Shown here: positions 5,926 through 13,729 of the stretch, piece after piece
How positions within the stretch are numbered: the first letter of the stretch is position 1
Layout of the letters: each line of letters begins with the position of its first letter
From: a virus
DNA length: 42,872 nucleotides
Reading direction: 5' to 3' (one strand)
Virus record (IMG/VR): IMGVR_UViG_3300047550_004348
Coordinates: 1-42,872 of that record
The notes under the pieces: generated by a model
Told to the model about the DNA's origin: nothing
The model's input: the letters and a program-made list of their open reading frames with translations, nothing else
Database searches by the model: none
Translations under genes and position numbers: made by a program

Positions 5926-6645
5926 TTATTCATAAAGACGAATATTATCTCCCTTCTTAAGGTTCTCAGAAACATATTGCTGAGAACCTTTTTTGTATGG
6001 CATTATATCATCCATATCATTGAATATAATATTTAAATATCTTGGTTTAAGAATGTAAATATTTCTTTTGTTTTCTTCAATGGTATTTTCATATTCATAA
6101 TTTGTAATGGGTTTTATGAATGAAGATGATGGAACTTGAACGACATATTCAAGTCCTTGGTCCCAATATTCATAGTAATAAGAAGTGTCATTTTTTATAA
6201 AGTTACCGTTAGTTTCCCAGGTAGGACTCATTTTTAATCCACCAGCAAGAACAGTAATTCCTAATGAGTTTTTAATTTCTTCAGTTTCATAGTGATGAAT
6301 TCCATTGTACAGGTTGTCATATGAATTATATTTTTCCAATAAAAATTCATCGAAAGTTTTTTGCGTCATTGGCCACTCTGATTGAATATTCAAAATATTA
6401 TTGGAAAGAAGAATAACCCAATCTAATGTTGAATCATCGTAAAATTTATAAGCGACATTATCAGGTCTTTCATCTCCGATGATTGAATACTTTTCAAAGA
6501 ATGCAAGGTTTCCAAAAATGTCTTCACGAAGTTTTCCCCTCTTAAATAAATTTTTTACAGGAATATAATCAGAGATATATTGTTCTCCTTTATTGCGAGA
6601 AACATATTCAAAGTTTGGAACTTGTCTGAAGTATGGCTTGGTCAT
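5926..6645 (-). CDS. 53: Baseplate wedge protein gp53
   Basis: A 239-residue minus-strand protein. The pattern RPDNVAYKFYDDSTLDWVILLSNNI (residues about 60-84) matches the gp53 wedge family, in which PEELANAIYGNPQLYWVLLMCN occupies the same place in T4. gp53 joins neighbouring baseplate wedges. The start lies 1 nt after the gp48 stop, and the stop lies 3 nt from the end of convergent gp32. The C-terminal codons form the gp32 terminator on the opposite strand, which constrains this end. It is longer than T4 gp53 (196 residues), as is usual in cyanophages. Confidence 0.85.
   Translation of the reverse strand: MTKPYFRQVPNFEYVSRNKGEQYISDYIPVKNLFKRGKLREDIFGNLAFFEKYSIIGDERPDNVAYKFYDDSTLDWVILLSNNILNIQSEWPMTQKTFDEFLLEKYNSYDNLYNGIHHYETEEIKNSLGITVLAGGLKMSPTWETNGNFIKNDTSYYYEYWDQGLEYVVQVPSSSFIKPITNYEYENTIEENKRNIYILKPRYLNIIFNDMDDIMPYKKGSQQYVSENLKKGDNIRLYE
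5959..5995 (+). terminator. Terminator of the gp32 operon, inside gp53 coding sequence
   Basis: A perfect 11-bp stem (5959-5969 with 5980-5990), a 10-nt loop and six T (5989-5994). It faces the plus strand and so ends gp32 transcription. It lies within the last 25 codons of convergent gp53, where it encodes SQQYVSENLK on the other strand. Confidence 0.9.
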
Positions 6646-6646
6646 T

Positions 6647-7876
6647 TTAGAATCCTATTGGATGATCTTTATAATCCCTACTATAAACTGGTTCAAGTTC
6701 TTGGAATTGTAAAGTTAACGTATAAGAAACCATTGTCCCTTCTGGATATGTCATATAAGTTCCATTAGGAGTATAATCAACAGAACAATTTGTAAGAGCA
6801 CATTCTTTAATTAAGTTTAGACCTGGATGTATTGTGTTTTTTTTATATTGATACTGAATTTTAAAAACATTTGGTGCTTTTAAAAATAATCCTTGATCTC
6901 CTACAATGGGAGCCATATTTTCTTTAAAATATCTTATTATTTTTTTTACTACTTTTGCTTCATTTTCACTTCTTGGTGAGAGTTTGAATGTAAAATTAAA
7001 TGGTCTTAATTGTGGGGATTGGAAAAGAAGTTCTAGGTTTGGATTGAGAACTTTTCCATTTAGTCTTGAAAGGAGATTATTGACTCCTACAGCTTGTCCG
7101 GCAAGATATGTTCTTACTTCAGACTGAGATACTCTCAAATCTTCTAGTGCTTGGGTGAACTTTTGAGAAACAGCTCCTGTAATATCTGTAGTACTACCAG
7201 ATTCCATTATTCTTCTAGACAATCCAACTGCTTGCTTTTCAATTGGATTTAAAGTATCTTGTTCCCATCCAACGACATTTTGATCTGTAATTGAAGATTG
7301 AATTGGTAAAAGAACTGCAGGTCCAGTTGCGACTTTGGTTACGGGCAATACTTCAAAACCTTGACTTGGAACTCTACTTGGACTTGATGTATAAGTTAAT
7401 GCTTGAAACATAATTCTATCCTGATCATCTTTCATGCGAATTGGGTATTTTAAATATGCATCCGATTCTCCTGTACTTTGATCTTGTGATGTCTGTGTTG
7501 GTGTTGAAGTTCCTTGTGTTCCTGGTTGATTTGGATTTGTAGTGGAACTATTCTGAGGTGCAGATCCTGTTATTTGTTGCTTTAGTCCAACATCTGCTCC
7601 TATGGACTGTACTTGAGATGCATTTCCGTTTGCAGTTTCTCGTCCAGGTGGATATGGACCATATCTCCAAGATCCTCCTTGCTGTTTTTCGTATCCAGAG
7701 ACTAAAACATAATATCTTCCATTTTCATTTCCAGTATATTGCTCTCCAAATTTGTTTGCAACTCTTGTTGCTTCTGTTAGATTTGCTTCATAATAAATGC
7801 CTATGGTCTTTCCAGAAGGTGTTGATTGATACGCCCAAGTTCTTCCACCTTTACGGAAAGTTTTTAACTGAGACAT
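6647..7876 (-). CDS. 48: Baseplate tail-tube cap gp48
   Basis: A 409-residue protein. The C-terminal half carries the tube-like fold segments typical of gp48 and gp54: LRPFNFTFKLSPRSENEAK, VVKKIIRYFKENMAP and the final VSYTLTLQFQELEPVYS. In T4, gp48 caps the baseplate and, with gp54, starts tube growth. The N-terminal 60 residues look like a separate small domain, followed by a Ser/Thr/Gln/Pro-rich linker (about residues 80-140). A strong ribosome site (GAGGAGGAG on the minus strand) precedes the ATG. gp53 follows 1 nt downstream. Confidence 0.85.
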   Translation of the reverse strand: MSQLKTFRKGGRTWAYQSTPSGKTIGIYYEANLTEATRVANKFGEQYTGNENGRYYVLVSGYEKQQGGSWRYGPYPPGRETANGNASQVQSIGADVGLKQQITGSAPQNSSTTNPNQPGTQGTSTPTQTSQDQSTGESDAYLKYPIRMKDDQDRIMFQALTYTSSPSRVPSQGFEVLPVTKVATGPAVLLPIQSSITDQNVVGWEQDTLNPIEKQAVGLSRRIMESGSTTDITGAVSQKFTQALEDLRVSQSEVRTYLAGQAVGVNNLLSRLNGKVLNPNLELLFQSPQLRPFNFTFKLSPRSENEAKVVKKIIRYFKENMAPIVGDQGLFLKAPNVFKIQYQYKKNTIHPGLNLIKECALTNCSVDYTPNGTYMTYPEGTMVSYTLTLQFQELEPVYSRDYKDHPIGF

Positions 7877-7950
7877 CAGAACTCCTCCTCAATTACAAGA
7901 GGATTAACTATCTCAATTGTTCGTAGAGTATGAGACATTGATAAGGAGTT

Positions 7951-8346
7951 TTATTTATTTAGACGGAATTTTCCATATTGTAATGAGATTAATTCATCTA
8001 ACTCATTATATTTAACGACATGAAGTTTTCCTGCAACTTCTTCCCAAGTATATTGTCTTGATTTTCTCCAATGAAAGTTAATTCCACGAAATCCCCATTT
8101 TTCTATTGATGTGCAAGCAATTAATGGATGTTGGTCATATTCAAGTCCAGGAGTTTTTGCATTGTAAATGAATGTATAAAATTTTCCCACTTCAGGATAT
8201 ACTACTTCTTCTTTTAAAACATCTATAATGACTAACATTATATCTTCTGGATCTGTCAGTTCTTGTTTATTAACTCTTTTTAAGAGTTCTTTAATTCTTG
8301 GTGTTGTTGATTTTTTTTCTATATATTGACCGAAACCTTCTGCCAT
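7951..8346 (-). CDS. Conserved cyanophage hypothetical, probable virion or tail-completion protein
   Basis: A 131-residue protein. The central segment GKFYTFIYNAKTPGLEYDQHPLI with FRGINFHW is a pattern I have seen in phage proteins of unknown function (aromatic, then K-T-P, then D-x-x-P-L). It lies between gp48 and gp4 in a cluster of head- and tail-completion genes, so a structural or assembly role is likely by context only. Its ATG overlaps the stop of the homing endonuclease by 1 nt (TGATG), so its translation may depend on that inserted gene. Confidence 0.7.
   Translation of the reverse strand: MAEGFGQYIEKKSTTPRIKELLKRVNKQELTDPEDIMLVIIDVLKEEVVYPEVGKFYTFIYNAKTPGLEYDQHPLIACTSIEKWGFRGINFHWRKSRQYTWEEVAGKLHVVKYNELDELISLQYGKFRLNK
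7956..7962 (-). promoter_or_regulatory. Late promoter-like element for gp48-gp53
   Basis: CTAAATA read on the minus strand, within the last codons of the upstream gene and about 80 nt before the gp48 start. The same heptamer precedes several other genes here. Confidence 0.35.
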
Positions 8347-8996
8347 CAGTTAATCCTTTTAACAAATTTTCCACCTTGCTTAAGAATATAATATCTAGAA
8401 AGTCCTGTGTTTTTTATTGCTTCAGACATAGATTTGTATATTTTATTGTTATATTCAACTGGTTTAGAAGCATATGATTGATTTTTCATAAATTCACTAT
8501 GATTTTTACGTTTTTCTATATCAGTTTTATTTCTTTCTACCATTTTCTTCAAGTTTTTTTCATAATAAGATATTGGTCTTGGATTATTTTTTAATTTTTC
8601 TTTCCATGTATTTGATATTTTTTGTCTTACTTCATTCGGAACTGTTCTTCCTTTTAATCTTTTTTTATTTGTAGCACCTATTTTTTCTTTAACCTCTGGT
8701 CTTTTTGTTGGGCTAGCATCGCCATACATTTTAGGAGGAGCATTACCCCCATCAGCAATATTCATTAAAATACCAGTTCTATTACATTTTTTACCAAACA
8801 CAGCAATCATATAGATTTCGTGCTTAAATGCTTCTTCTTCAGTTAGGTTTTGTTTGAGTTTGATTATTCTACTTTTATCTGTTGGAACTTTACAATTTTT
8901 ACCTCTTCCATCATTCCATCTATTTCCTTTGCCCTTTCCGATATAATATGGTTTTCCATCTTTTCTCAAGTAAGCATATGTATAATAATTATTCAT
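8346..8996 (-). CDS. GIY-YIG homing endonuclease (Seg-like) with NUMOD DNA-binding motifs
   Basis: A 216-residue protein. The N-terminal nuclease domain is YTYAYLRKDGKPYYIGKGKG at residues 5-24 (GIY represented by YAY, YIG intact), with Arg in GNRW, Glu in the EIYMIAVFG helix and NIADGGN as the Asn motif. Two NUMOD3-type helices follow (SPTKRPEVKEKIG and VPNEVRQKISNTWKEKL), then a NUMOD1/IENR1-type C-terminus (KPVEYNNKIYKSMSEAIKNT). Such freestanding enzymes cut phage relatives lacking the gene and spread by repair. It is inserted between gp4 and the next gene with almost no spare DNA. All catalytic positions look intact. Confidence 0.92.
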   Translation of the reverse strand: MNNYYTYAYLRKDGKPYYIGKGKGNRWNDGRGKNCKVPTDKSRIIKLKQNLTEEEAFKHEIYMIAVFGKKCNRTGILMNIADGGNAPPKMYGDASPTKRPEVKEKIGATNKKRLKGRTVPNEVRQKISNTWKEKLKNNPRPISYYEKNLKKMVERNKTDIEKRKNHSEFMKNQSYASKPVEYNNKIYKSMSEAIKNTGLSRYYILKQGGKFVKRIN

Positions 8997-9021
8997 TCTT
9001 AAATTATTTGTTCTCTCTTAT

Positions 9022-9028
9022 TATTTAG
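9022..9028 (-). promoter_or_regulatory. Late promoter-like element before the homing endonuclease
   Basis: CTAAATA on the minus strand in the 37-nt gap between gp4 and the endonuclease, 26 nt before the start codon, the usual distance for a T4 late promoter. Confidence 0.45.
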
Positions 9029-9033
9029 AATAA

Positions 9034-9471
9034 TTAAAAAAGATCCTCTTCTGTAATGACTTTAAATTCCAACATTCTATCTGCACACCACTCTTGTGCC
9101 GCTCTCCACTTTGCTTGATTCACTGCATAGGTTCTACATTCGTGTAAGTAAGATTTTGTTACTCTTGATTTTTGTTTTGGAGGAACTGTTTGTTTCTTTG
9201 GTTTCACTTCAATCACATAAGTTTTTATCTTACCCGATGACTCTTGAACTTTAATGAGATAGTCTGGAAAGTATCGATGCACTCTACCATCCACAGGAGA
9301 CACATAACTTATACAAAATTCTTCAGATGCCCAAGAAATAATACTTGGGTTGTGGTCGCAGTAATAGCAAAATTTACGTTCCCAGCTGCTTCTACAAATT
9401 ATATTATTTGCGTCGCCTTTATACTTTTCTGGATAAGATGGTTTGTAGATACTCTTAATACTTTCTGCCAT
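9034..9471 (-). CDS. 4: Head completion protein gp4
   Basis: A 145-residue protein, nearly the T4 gp4 (gp50/gp65-type) length. It matches T4 closely: YKPSYPEKYKGDANNIICRS, SSWERKFCYYCDHNPSII, YVSPVDGRVHRYFPDY and IEVKPKKQTVPP. These segments also make a TnsA-like nuclease fold: E31 in SSWE, D70 in FPDY, and E88-x-K90. In T4 it completes DNA-filled heads before tail joining. A TATAAATA promoter stands 31 nt upstream on the minus strand. Confidence 0.95.
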   Translation of the reverse strand: MAESIKSIYKPSYPEKYKGDANNIICRSSWERKFCYYCDHNPSIISWASEEFCISYVSPVDGRVHRYFPDYLIKVQESSGKIKTYVIEVKPKKQTVPPKQKSRVTKSYLHECRTYAVNQAKWRAAQEWCADRMLEFKVITEEDLF

Positions 9472-9501
9472 TTCCCAGCATACATAATATATTAGTAAAA
9501 G

Positions 9502-9509
9502 TATTTATA
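9502..9509 (-). promoter_or_regulatory. T4-type late promoter for the gp4 operon
   Basis: A perfect TATAAATA on the minus strand, 31 nt before the gp4 start, in the divergent gap between gp4 and gp54. Confidence 0.75.
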
Positions 9510-9536
9510 GGTGACTAACTATTACACAAAAATAAA

Positions 9537-10511
9537 ATGGCAGAAACTGGACAAACTCGCACTACAGATGCAAACGGTAATACGATAGTCACATCAAGTG
9601 AAGGTCTTTCTTATACTATTGTTAGACCAGCAACTGGAGTTCCTCTTCCATCAACTACAACAACATCAGGAAGTGGAACAAGTCCTGGCAATGGAACACC
9701 AACACAACCAACACCTGGAGATCAACCACCTCCACCTAGAATTATTAAAAACTTTGAAATTACACAAAAGTTATTAAGACCTTCACTAACATCTCACTTT
9801 CAATGTTGGTTTAATCCCCCAAAACCAATAAGAGATAGTTCTGCAGGCCAATACTACTTAGATGGAGGTGAATTAATTTCTTTGCTCTGTTCTGAAGCAT
9901 CTTTACCTGGATCTTCTGTGATTACCAATGAAGTAAATGATGATTATACTGGAGTGACTGAAAGACTTGGGTATCGCAGACAGTATGATGATAGATCAGA
10001 TTTTACTTTTTATGTTGATCATAAAAGACAGAATGGAAGTTATAATGTGATTATGTTTTTTGAGGAATGGATAAGATATGCAATGGGAGAAACTAATTAT
10101 GCTCCAGATTCTAATTATCATTACAGAGTAAATTTTCCTGATGGTGAAGGAGGACAATTTGGAACTGGATATAGAACTAATATGTTTATTACTAAATTTG
10201 AAAGAGATTTTGCCGGAAATTATCTAGAATATACTTTTGTTCAAGCATATCCAATAAGTATTACTTCAATGCCTGTTTCTTATGATTCTTCAGAGATATT
10301 AAAATGCACAGTTTCATTTACATATAATCGTTATATTGTAAATAGACTGGATAATCGTATCACCAAAGAAGAACTTGAACGTGCATTAGATGCTGGTATT
10401 GCATCTGGAGTAGGTGCTGCGGCTGGATCGATGATGGCACAAGAATTACTTAATAATAAATCAAGCGGTGGTCAACCCCCTCTCAACACAAGAGAGGTAC
10501 CATTATGGTAA
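9537..10511 (+). CDS. 54: Baseplate tail-tube initiator gp54 (probable)
   Basis: A 324-residue protein, close to T4 gp54 (320). The first 70 residues are a Thr/Pro/Gly-rich linker. The rest looks like the tail-tube fold: LTSHFQCWFNPP, EASLPGSSVITNEVNDDYTG, DFTFYVDHKR, IMFFEEWI, and KFERDFAGNYLEYTFVQAYPISI leading to VSFTYNRYIV. In T4 gp54 the matching part is GCIPISVSSPELSYD and FDVTFAYRV. It is divergent from gp4 and followed by gp26 and gp51. It could instead be another tube-like baseplate protein, but gene order supports gp54. Confidence 0.7.
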   Translation: MAETGQTRTTDANGNTIVTSSEGLSYTIVRPATGVPLPSTTTTSGSGTSPGNGTPTQPTPGDQPPPPRIIKNFEITQKLLRPSLTSHFQCWFNPPKPIRDSSAGQYYLDGGELISLLCSEASLPGSSVITNEVNDDYTGVTERLGYRRQYDDRSDFTFYVDHKRQNGSYNVIMFFEEWIRYAMGETNYAPDSNYHYRVNFPDGEGGQFGTGYRTNMFITKFERDFAGNYLEYTFVQAYPISITSMPVSYDSSEILKCTVSFTYNRYIVNRLDNRITKEELERALDAGIASGVGAAAGSMMAQELLNNKSSGGQPPLNTREVPLW

Positions 10512-10517
10512 ATGCTA

Positions 10518-10525
10518 CATAAATA
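10518..10525 (+). promoter_or_regulatory. T4-type late promoter-like element before gp26
   Basis: CATAAATA, 27 nt before the gp26 start; one mismatch to TATAAATA at the first, variable position. Confidence 0.6.
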
Positions 10526-10552
10526 AGTATACTGAAGTTACCATAGGATATT

Positions 10553-11272
10553 ATGCCTTTACCTAAAATTTCTACACCAACTTATGAACTTGAGTTGCCT
10601 TCAACTGGACAAAAAATTAAATATAGACCTTTTTTAGTAAGAGAAGAAAAACTTTTATTAATTGCATTAGAATCTGAGGATACAAAACAAATTACTAATG
10701 CAATTAAAACTGTAATTAAAAATTGTATCGAAACAAAGAGTGTAAAAGTAGAAACACTTCCTACCTTCGATATTGAATACCTCTTTTTAAATATTCGGGG
10801 TAAATCTGTAGGAGAAGAAATAGAAGTTAATATTATTTGTCCTGATGATGAAGAGACCACTGTTCAGGTGAAGATTAATGTAGATGATATTCAAGTTCAA
10901 AAGAATCCAGAGCATAGTAAACAAATTAAAGTTGATGACTTTATTATGATGGAAATGAAATATCCATCATTAGATCAATTTATTAAGAGTAACTTTGATT
11001 TTTCCGCAGATAATACGATGGATCAGTCATTTGAATTGATTTCATCTTGTATCGATAAGATCTATACTGATGAAGAAGTTTGGTCTACTGCGGATGTGAC
11101 AAAAAAAGAATTGATGGAATTTTTAGATCAAATGAATTCTACACAATTTAAAGAAATTGAAAAGTTTTTTGAAACTATGCCTAAACTTTCTCATACAATT
11201 AAAGTTAAAAATCCAGTTACTGAAGTTGAAAAAGAGGTTGTTCTAGAGGGGCTAACAAGTTTTTTCTCATAG
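10553..11272 (+). CDS. 26: Baseplate hub assembly protein gp26
   Basis: A 239-residue protein of the T4 baseplate family. LPKISTPTYELELPSTGQKI and YRPFLVREEKLLLIALES at the N-terminus are its hallmark, followed by DIEYLFLNIRGKSVGE and a four-residue-spaced beta region (IICPDDEETTVQVKI) where zinc-binding Cys occur in some relatives; only one Cys remains there. The C-terminal helical part (MEFLDQMNSTQFKEIEKFFETMP) also fits. In T4, gp26 acts in hub assembly. The gp51 gene begins 2 nt after its stop. Confidence 0.88.
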   Translation: MPLPKISTPTYELELPSTGQKIKYRPFLVREEKLLLIALESEDTKQITNAIKTVIKNCIETKSVKVETLPTFDIEYLFLNIRGKSVGEEIEVNIICPDDEETTVQVKINVDDIQVQKNPEHSKQIKVDDFIMMEMKYPSLDQFIKSNFDFSADNTMDQSFELISSCIDKIYTDEEVWSTADVTKKELMEFLDQMNSTQFKEIEKFFETMPKLSHTIKVKNPVTEVEKEVVLEGLTSFFS

Positions 11273-11274
11273 GG

Positions 11275-11445
11275 ATGAGTTATATGGACTTGGAGAATTA
11301 TTTTAAGTTAAATTTTTCTTTAATGCAGTATCATAAATATTCATTAACAGAGATTGAAAATATGATATCTTGGGAAAGAGATGTTTATGTTGGAATGTTA
11401 AAAAATCATCTGGAAGAAGAAGAATTAAAGGCACAACAACGTTAA
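11275..11445 (+). CDS. 51: Baseplate hub assembly protein gp51-like
   Basis: A 56-residue protein starting 2 nt after gp26. The pattern NFSLMQYHKYSLTEIENMISWERDVYVGML fits small cyanophage proteins named gp51, especially L-x-E-I-E-N-M-I-x-W-E-R. The gp26-gp51 pairing is as in T4. In T4, gp51 is a catalyst of hub assembly. The protein is much shorter than T4 gp51 (249), so the name rests on convention and gene order. Confidence 0.7.
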   Translation: MSYMDLENYFKLNFSLMQYHKYSLTEIENMISWERDVYVGMLKNHLEEEELKAQQR

Positions 11446-11449
11446 CAAA

Positions 11450-13729
11450 ATGAACTCAGTAACCGAAAAAATCGATGAGAGAATTTTAAGGCTACTGAGT
11501 CTTGATGATGTTTTTGACCTTGATTATGATACTTATTTAACTCTTCTTAAAGAGGCAATTGTTACTGGTGCAAATAAATTGCCTCAAGAAGAACTTGCAA
11601 TGCTTTCAAATGAAAGAAGAAGAATAAGGGGGAAAAAAGGTAGATTTAAACCCCAAAAAGAAAAAGTAGCAGTAAATAAAGTATCAACTACTAAATTTCT
11701 TAAAGCATCAAAAAAAACTTTAGCACTCCCTTTTGATAGTACAATTCAACAACAAGATTTAACTGGAATTGGAAAACCACTTGAATCTATATCTAAAACT
11801 TTAGCAGCATTTTTAAAATTTAGTAAAAAAAATAACGAAGAGGAAAGAAAAGATAGAGAGTTTCAAAAAAGATCTAAAAGAGAAGAAAGTCTTGAGGGAT
11901 TTAAGAAAGGGATCTCAGCAGTTTCAAGTGCAGCAAAAAAAATGCTTGCACCTTTTCAAAGTATCATAGATCGAATTTGGAGATTTATATCCTTTACTTT
12001 GTTAGGTAGGGCATTTACCCAATTTATGAGTTGGTTGGGTGATCCAAAAAATAAAGGAAAAATAGAAGTTCTTGGAAGATTTTTAAAGGATTGGTGGCCA
12101 ACTCTTCTTGGTGCTGCAGTTTTATTTTTTACTCCTTTTGGTAAATTTGTTAGAAGTACTTTAAAGTTAGTAGGATTTCTTGCAGGGAGATTGGTTAAAG
12201 CAATACCTCAGATTTCAAGAGCAGTTGCTGGACTTGGTAGGTTTGCTATTGGTAATCCTTTACTTACTATTGGAGCAACAACAGCAGCGGCAACTTTTGG
12301 TTCTGAAATGTGGAGGCAAGGAGAAGAAAAGAAACAACTTGAAAGTGAAGCAAAAAGACGTGGAGTAAATCAAGAAGTTGTAAAATTAGAATTAGAGGAA
12401 GCAAAGAGATCTCCTTTTGCGATATTTGGTGAAGCAATGCAAAACATTGGTAGCTTTGCTAAAGGTGGATCCATATTAAACTTAAATAATGGTTATGGTG
12501 GAATTGATGGTAATACTGGACAAAAAGTGTCTGGATTTGGTCCCGATACTCAAATGATTGTTGCACAACCAGGTGAAGTTGTAATGAATAAAAAAGCAGT
12601 AAATGCTATTGGTGCAGATACTTTACTTGGATGGAATAGACAATTTGGTGGTCCCGGAGCAAATAAACCTAAGATGGGAAGATTATATAATACTGGTGGA
12701 ATGGTTGGATATGAACCAAAAGAATTAATAGGAAATCCAGTTAAACTGACAAAAGCAGGGGTTTCTAAGTTACCTTATTTCGGTGGATTTCGTAGACAAA
12801 CTGGAACGCTTGATATGGGAGGTACAAGAGGTGCTGGACTTGGAGGAGGAACTGATGCTATTACTAAACAATCAAAAGAGATGTATTTTGGTGATCGACT
12901 CAAAAAATTATTTTTTGGAAAACCAAAGTATGGTTATGATCCTCAAGAGTATAATGGTGGTGGATTAATAGAGACAAAACAAAATCTAAATTTTGTGTTG
13001 CCTGGACTTGGAGGAGGTGGAGGAGGAACTGATGCTATTACTAAACAATCAAAAGAGATGTATTTTGGTGATCGACTCAAAAAATTATTTTTTGGAAAAC
13101 CAAAGTATGGTTATGATCCTCAAGAGTATAATGGTGGTGGATTGATTGGGAGAAAAGCAACTGAATTGGTTAATATAGAAATGCCAAATACAATTCGTGA
13201 TTATTATGAACAAATTCAAGATGGTTTTATTAGTCCTATGAGTTTTGAAGATACTAAAAAATTAATAGAAGAACAGAAAAAATTAAAAATTAGAAAATTA
13301 ATTAGGGATTATCAAAATATGCCTCGCAGAAATGGCGGTGGACCTATCAAAGAAAATACAGGTAAAAATATTCCAGGTGCAACCGCAGATAGACAATTAA
13401 TAGCAGCACAGCCTGGAGAATATATTCTTCCTGTTGATACAGTATCTCATCTTGGCACATCTTTAATTGATAAAATTGTATCATTAACTGATAGTAATTC
13501 AAATGCGGCAAAACTTGGACATAGGACAAAAAACATACCTAAAATTACTCCACTTTCTAGGAGTAATAGCAGTAATGTAATGACACTTCCACCAATTACT
13601 CAATCAGCATCTGGTGGTATTAGTAATAATAACTCTGCTGGTTCTAGAGTTCCTACATTTTCTGCAGTATCTCCTAGTGGTGGATCCGAAAGATCTATTA
13701 ATGCTGGTATCTATGGGATTGTAGGATAA
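11450..13729 (+). CDS. Tape-measure-like tail/baseplate hub protein
   Basis: A 759-residue protein. Residues about 20-160 are polar and helical, with a charged coiled-coil stretch (NNEEERKDREFQKRSKREES). A hydrophobic region (about 173-290) includes RIWRFISFTLLGRAF, TLLGAAVLFFTPFGKFV and TIGATTAAATFG. The Gly-rich C-terminal half has two motifs common in phage tape measures: VAQPGEVVMNKKAVNAIGAD (about 371) and AAQPGEYILPVDTV (about 652). A 42-residue segment occurs twice, perfectly at DNA level. By position it may replace T4 gp29 or gp28, but homology is not shown. Its stop overlaps the next start by 1 nt. Confidence 0.7.
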   Translation: MNSVTEKIDERILRLLSLDDVFDLDYDTYLTLLKEAIVTGANKLPQEELAMLSNERRRIRGKKGRFKPQKEKVAVNKVSTTKFLKASKKTLALPFDSTIQQQDLTGIGKPLESISKTLAAFLKFSKKNNEEERKDREFQKRSKREESLEGFKKGISAVSSAAKKMLAPFQSIIDRIWRFISFTLLGRAFTQFMSWLGDPKNKGKIEVLGRFLKDWWPTLLGAAVLFFTPFGKFVRSTLKLVGFLAGRLVKAIPQISRAVAGLGRFAIGNPLLTIGATTAAATFGSEMWRQGEEKKQLESEAKRRGVNQEVVKLELEEAKRSPFAIFGEAMQNIGSFAKGGSILNLNNGYGGIDGNTGQKVSGFGPDTQMIVAQPGEVVMNKKAVNAIGADTLLGWNRQFGGPGANKPKMGRLYNTGGMVGYEPKELIGNPVKLTKAGVSKLPYFGGFRRQTGTLDMGGTRGAGLGGGTDAITKQSKEMYFGDRLKKLFFGKPKYGYDPQEYNGGGLIETKQNLNFVLPGLGGGGGGTDAITKQSKEMYFGDRLKKLFFGKPKYGYDPQEYNGGGLIGRKATELVNIEMPNTIRDYYEQIQDGFISPMSFEDTKKLIEEQKKLKIRKLIRDYQNMPRRNGGGPIKENTGKNIPGATADRQLIAAQPGEYILPVDTVSHLGTSLIDKIVSLTDSNSNAAKLGHRTKNIPKITPLSRSNSSNVMTLPPITQSASGGISNNNSAGSRVPTFSAVSPSGGSERSINAGIYGIVG
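12842..13143 (+). repeat. Perfect 125-bp direct repeat inside the tape-measure-like gene
   Basis: Bases 12842-12966 are identical to 13019-13143 (offset 177 bp). Each copy encodes TDAITKQSKEMYFGDRLKKL and continues through PKYGYDPQEYNGGG. The spacer between them is 52 bp. The lack of any silent difference points to a recent duplication or ongoing gene conversion. Confidence 0.95.
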
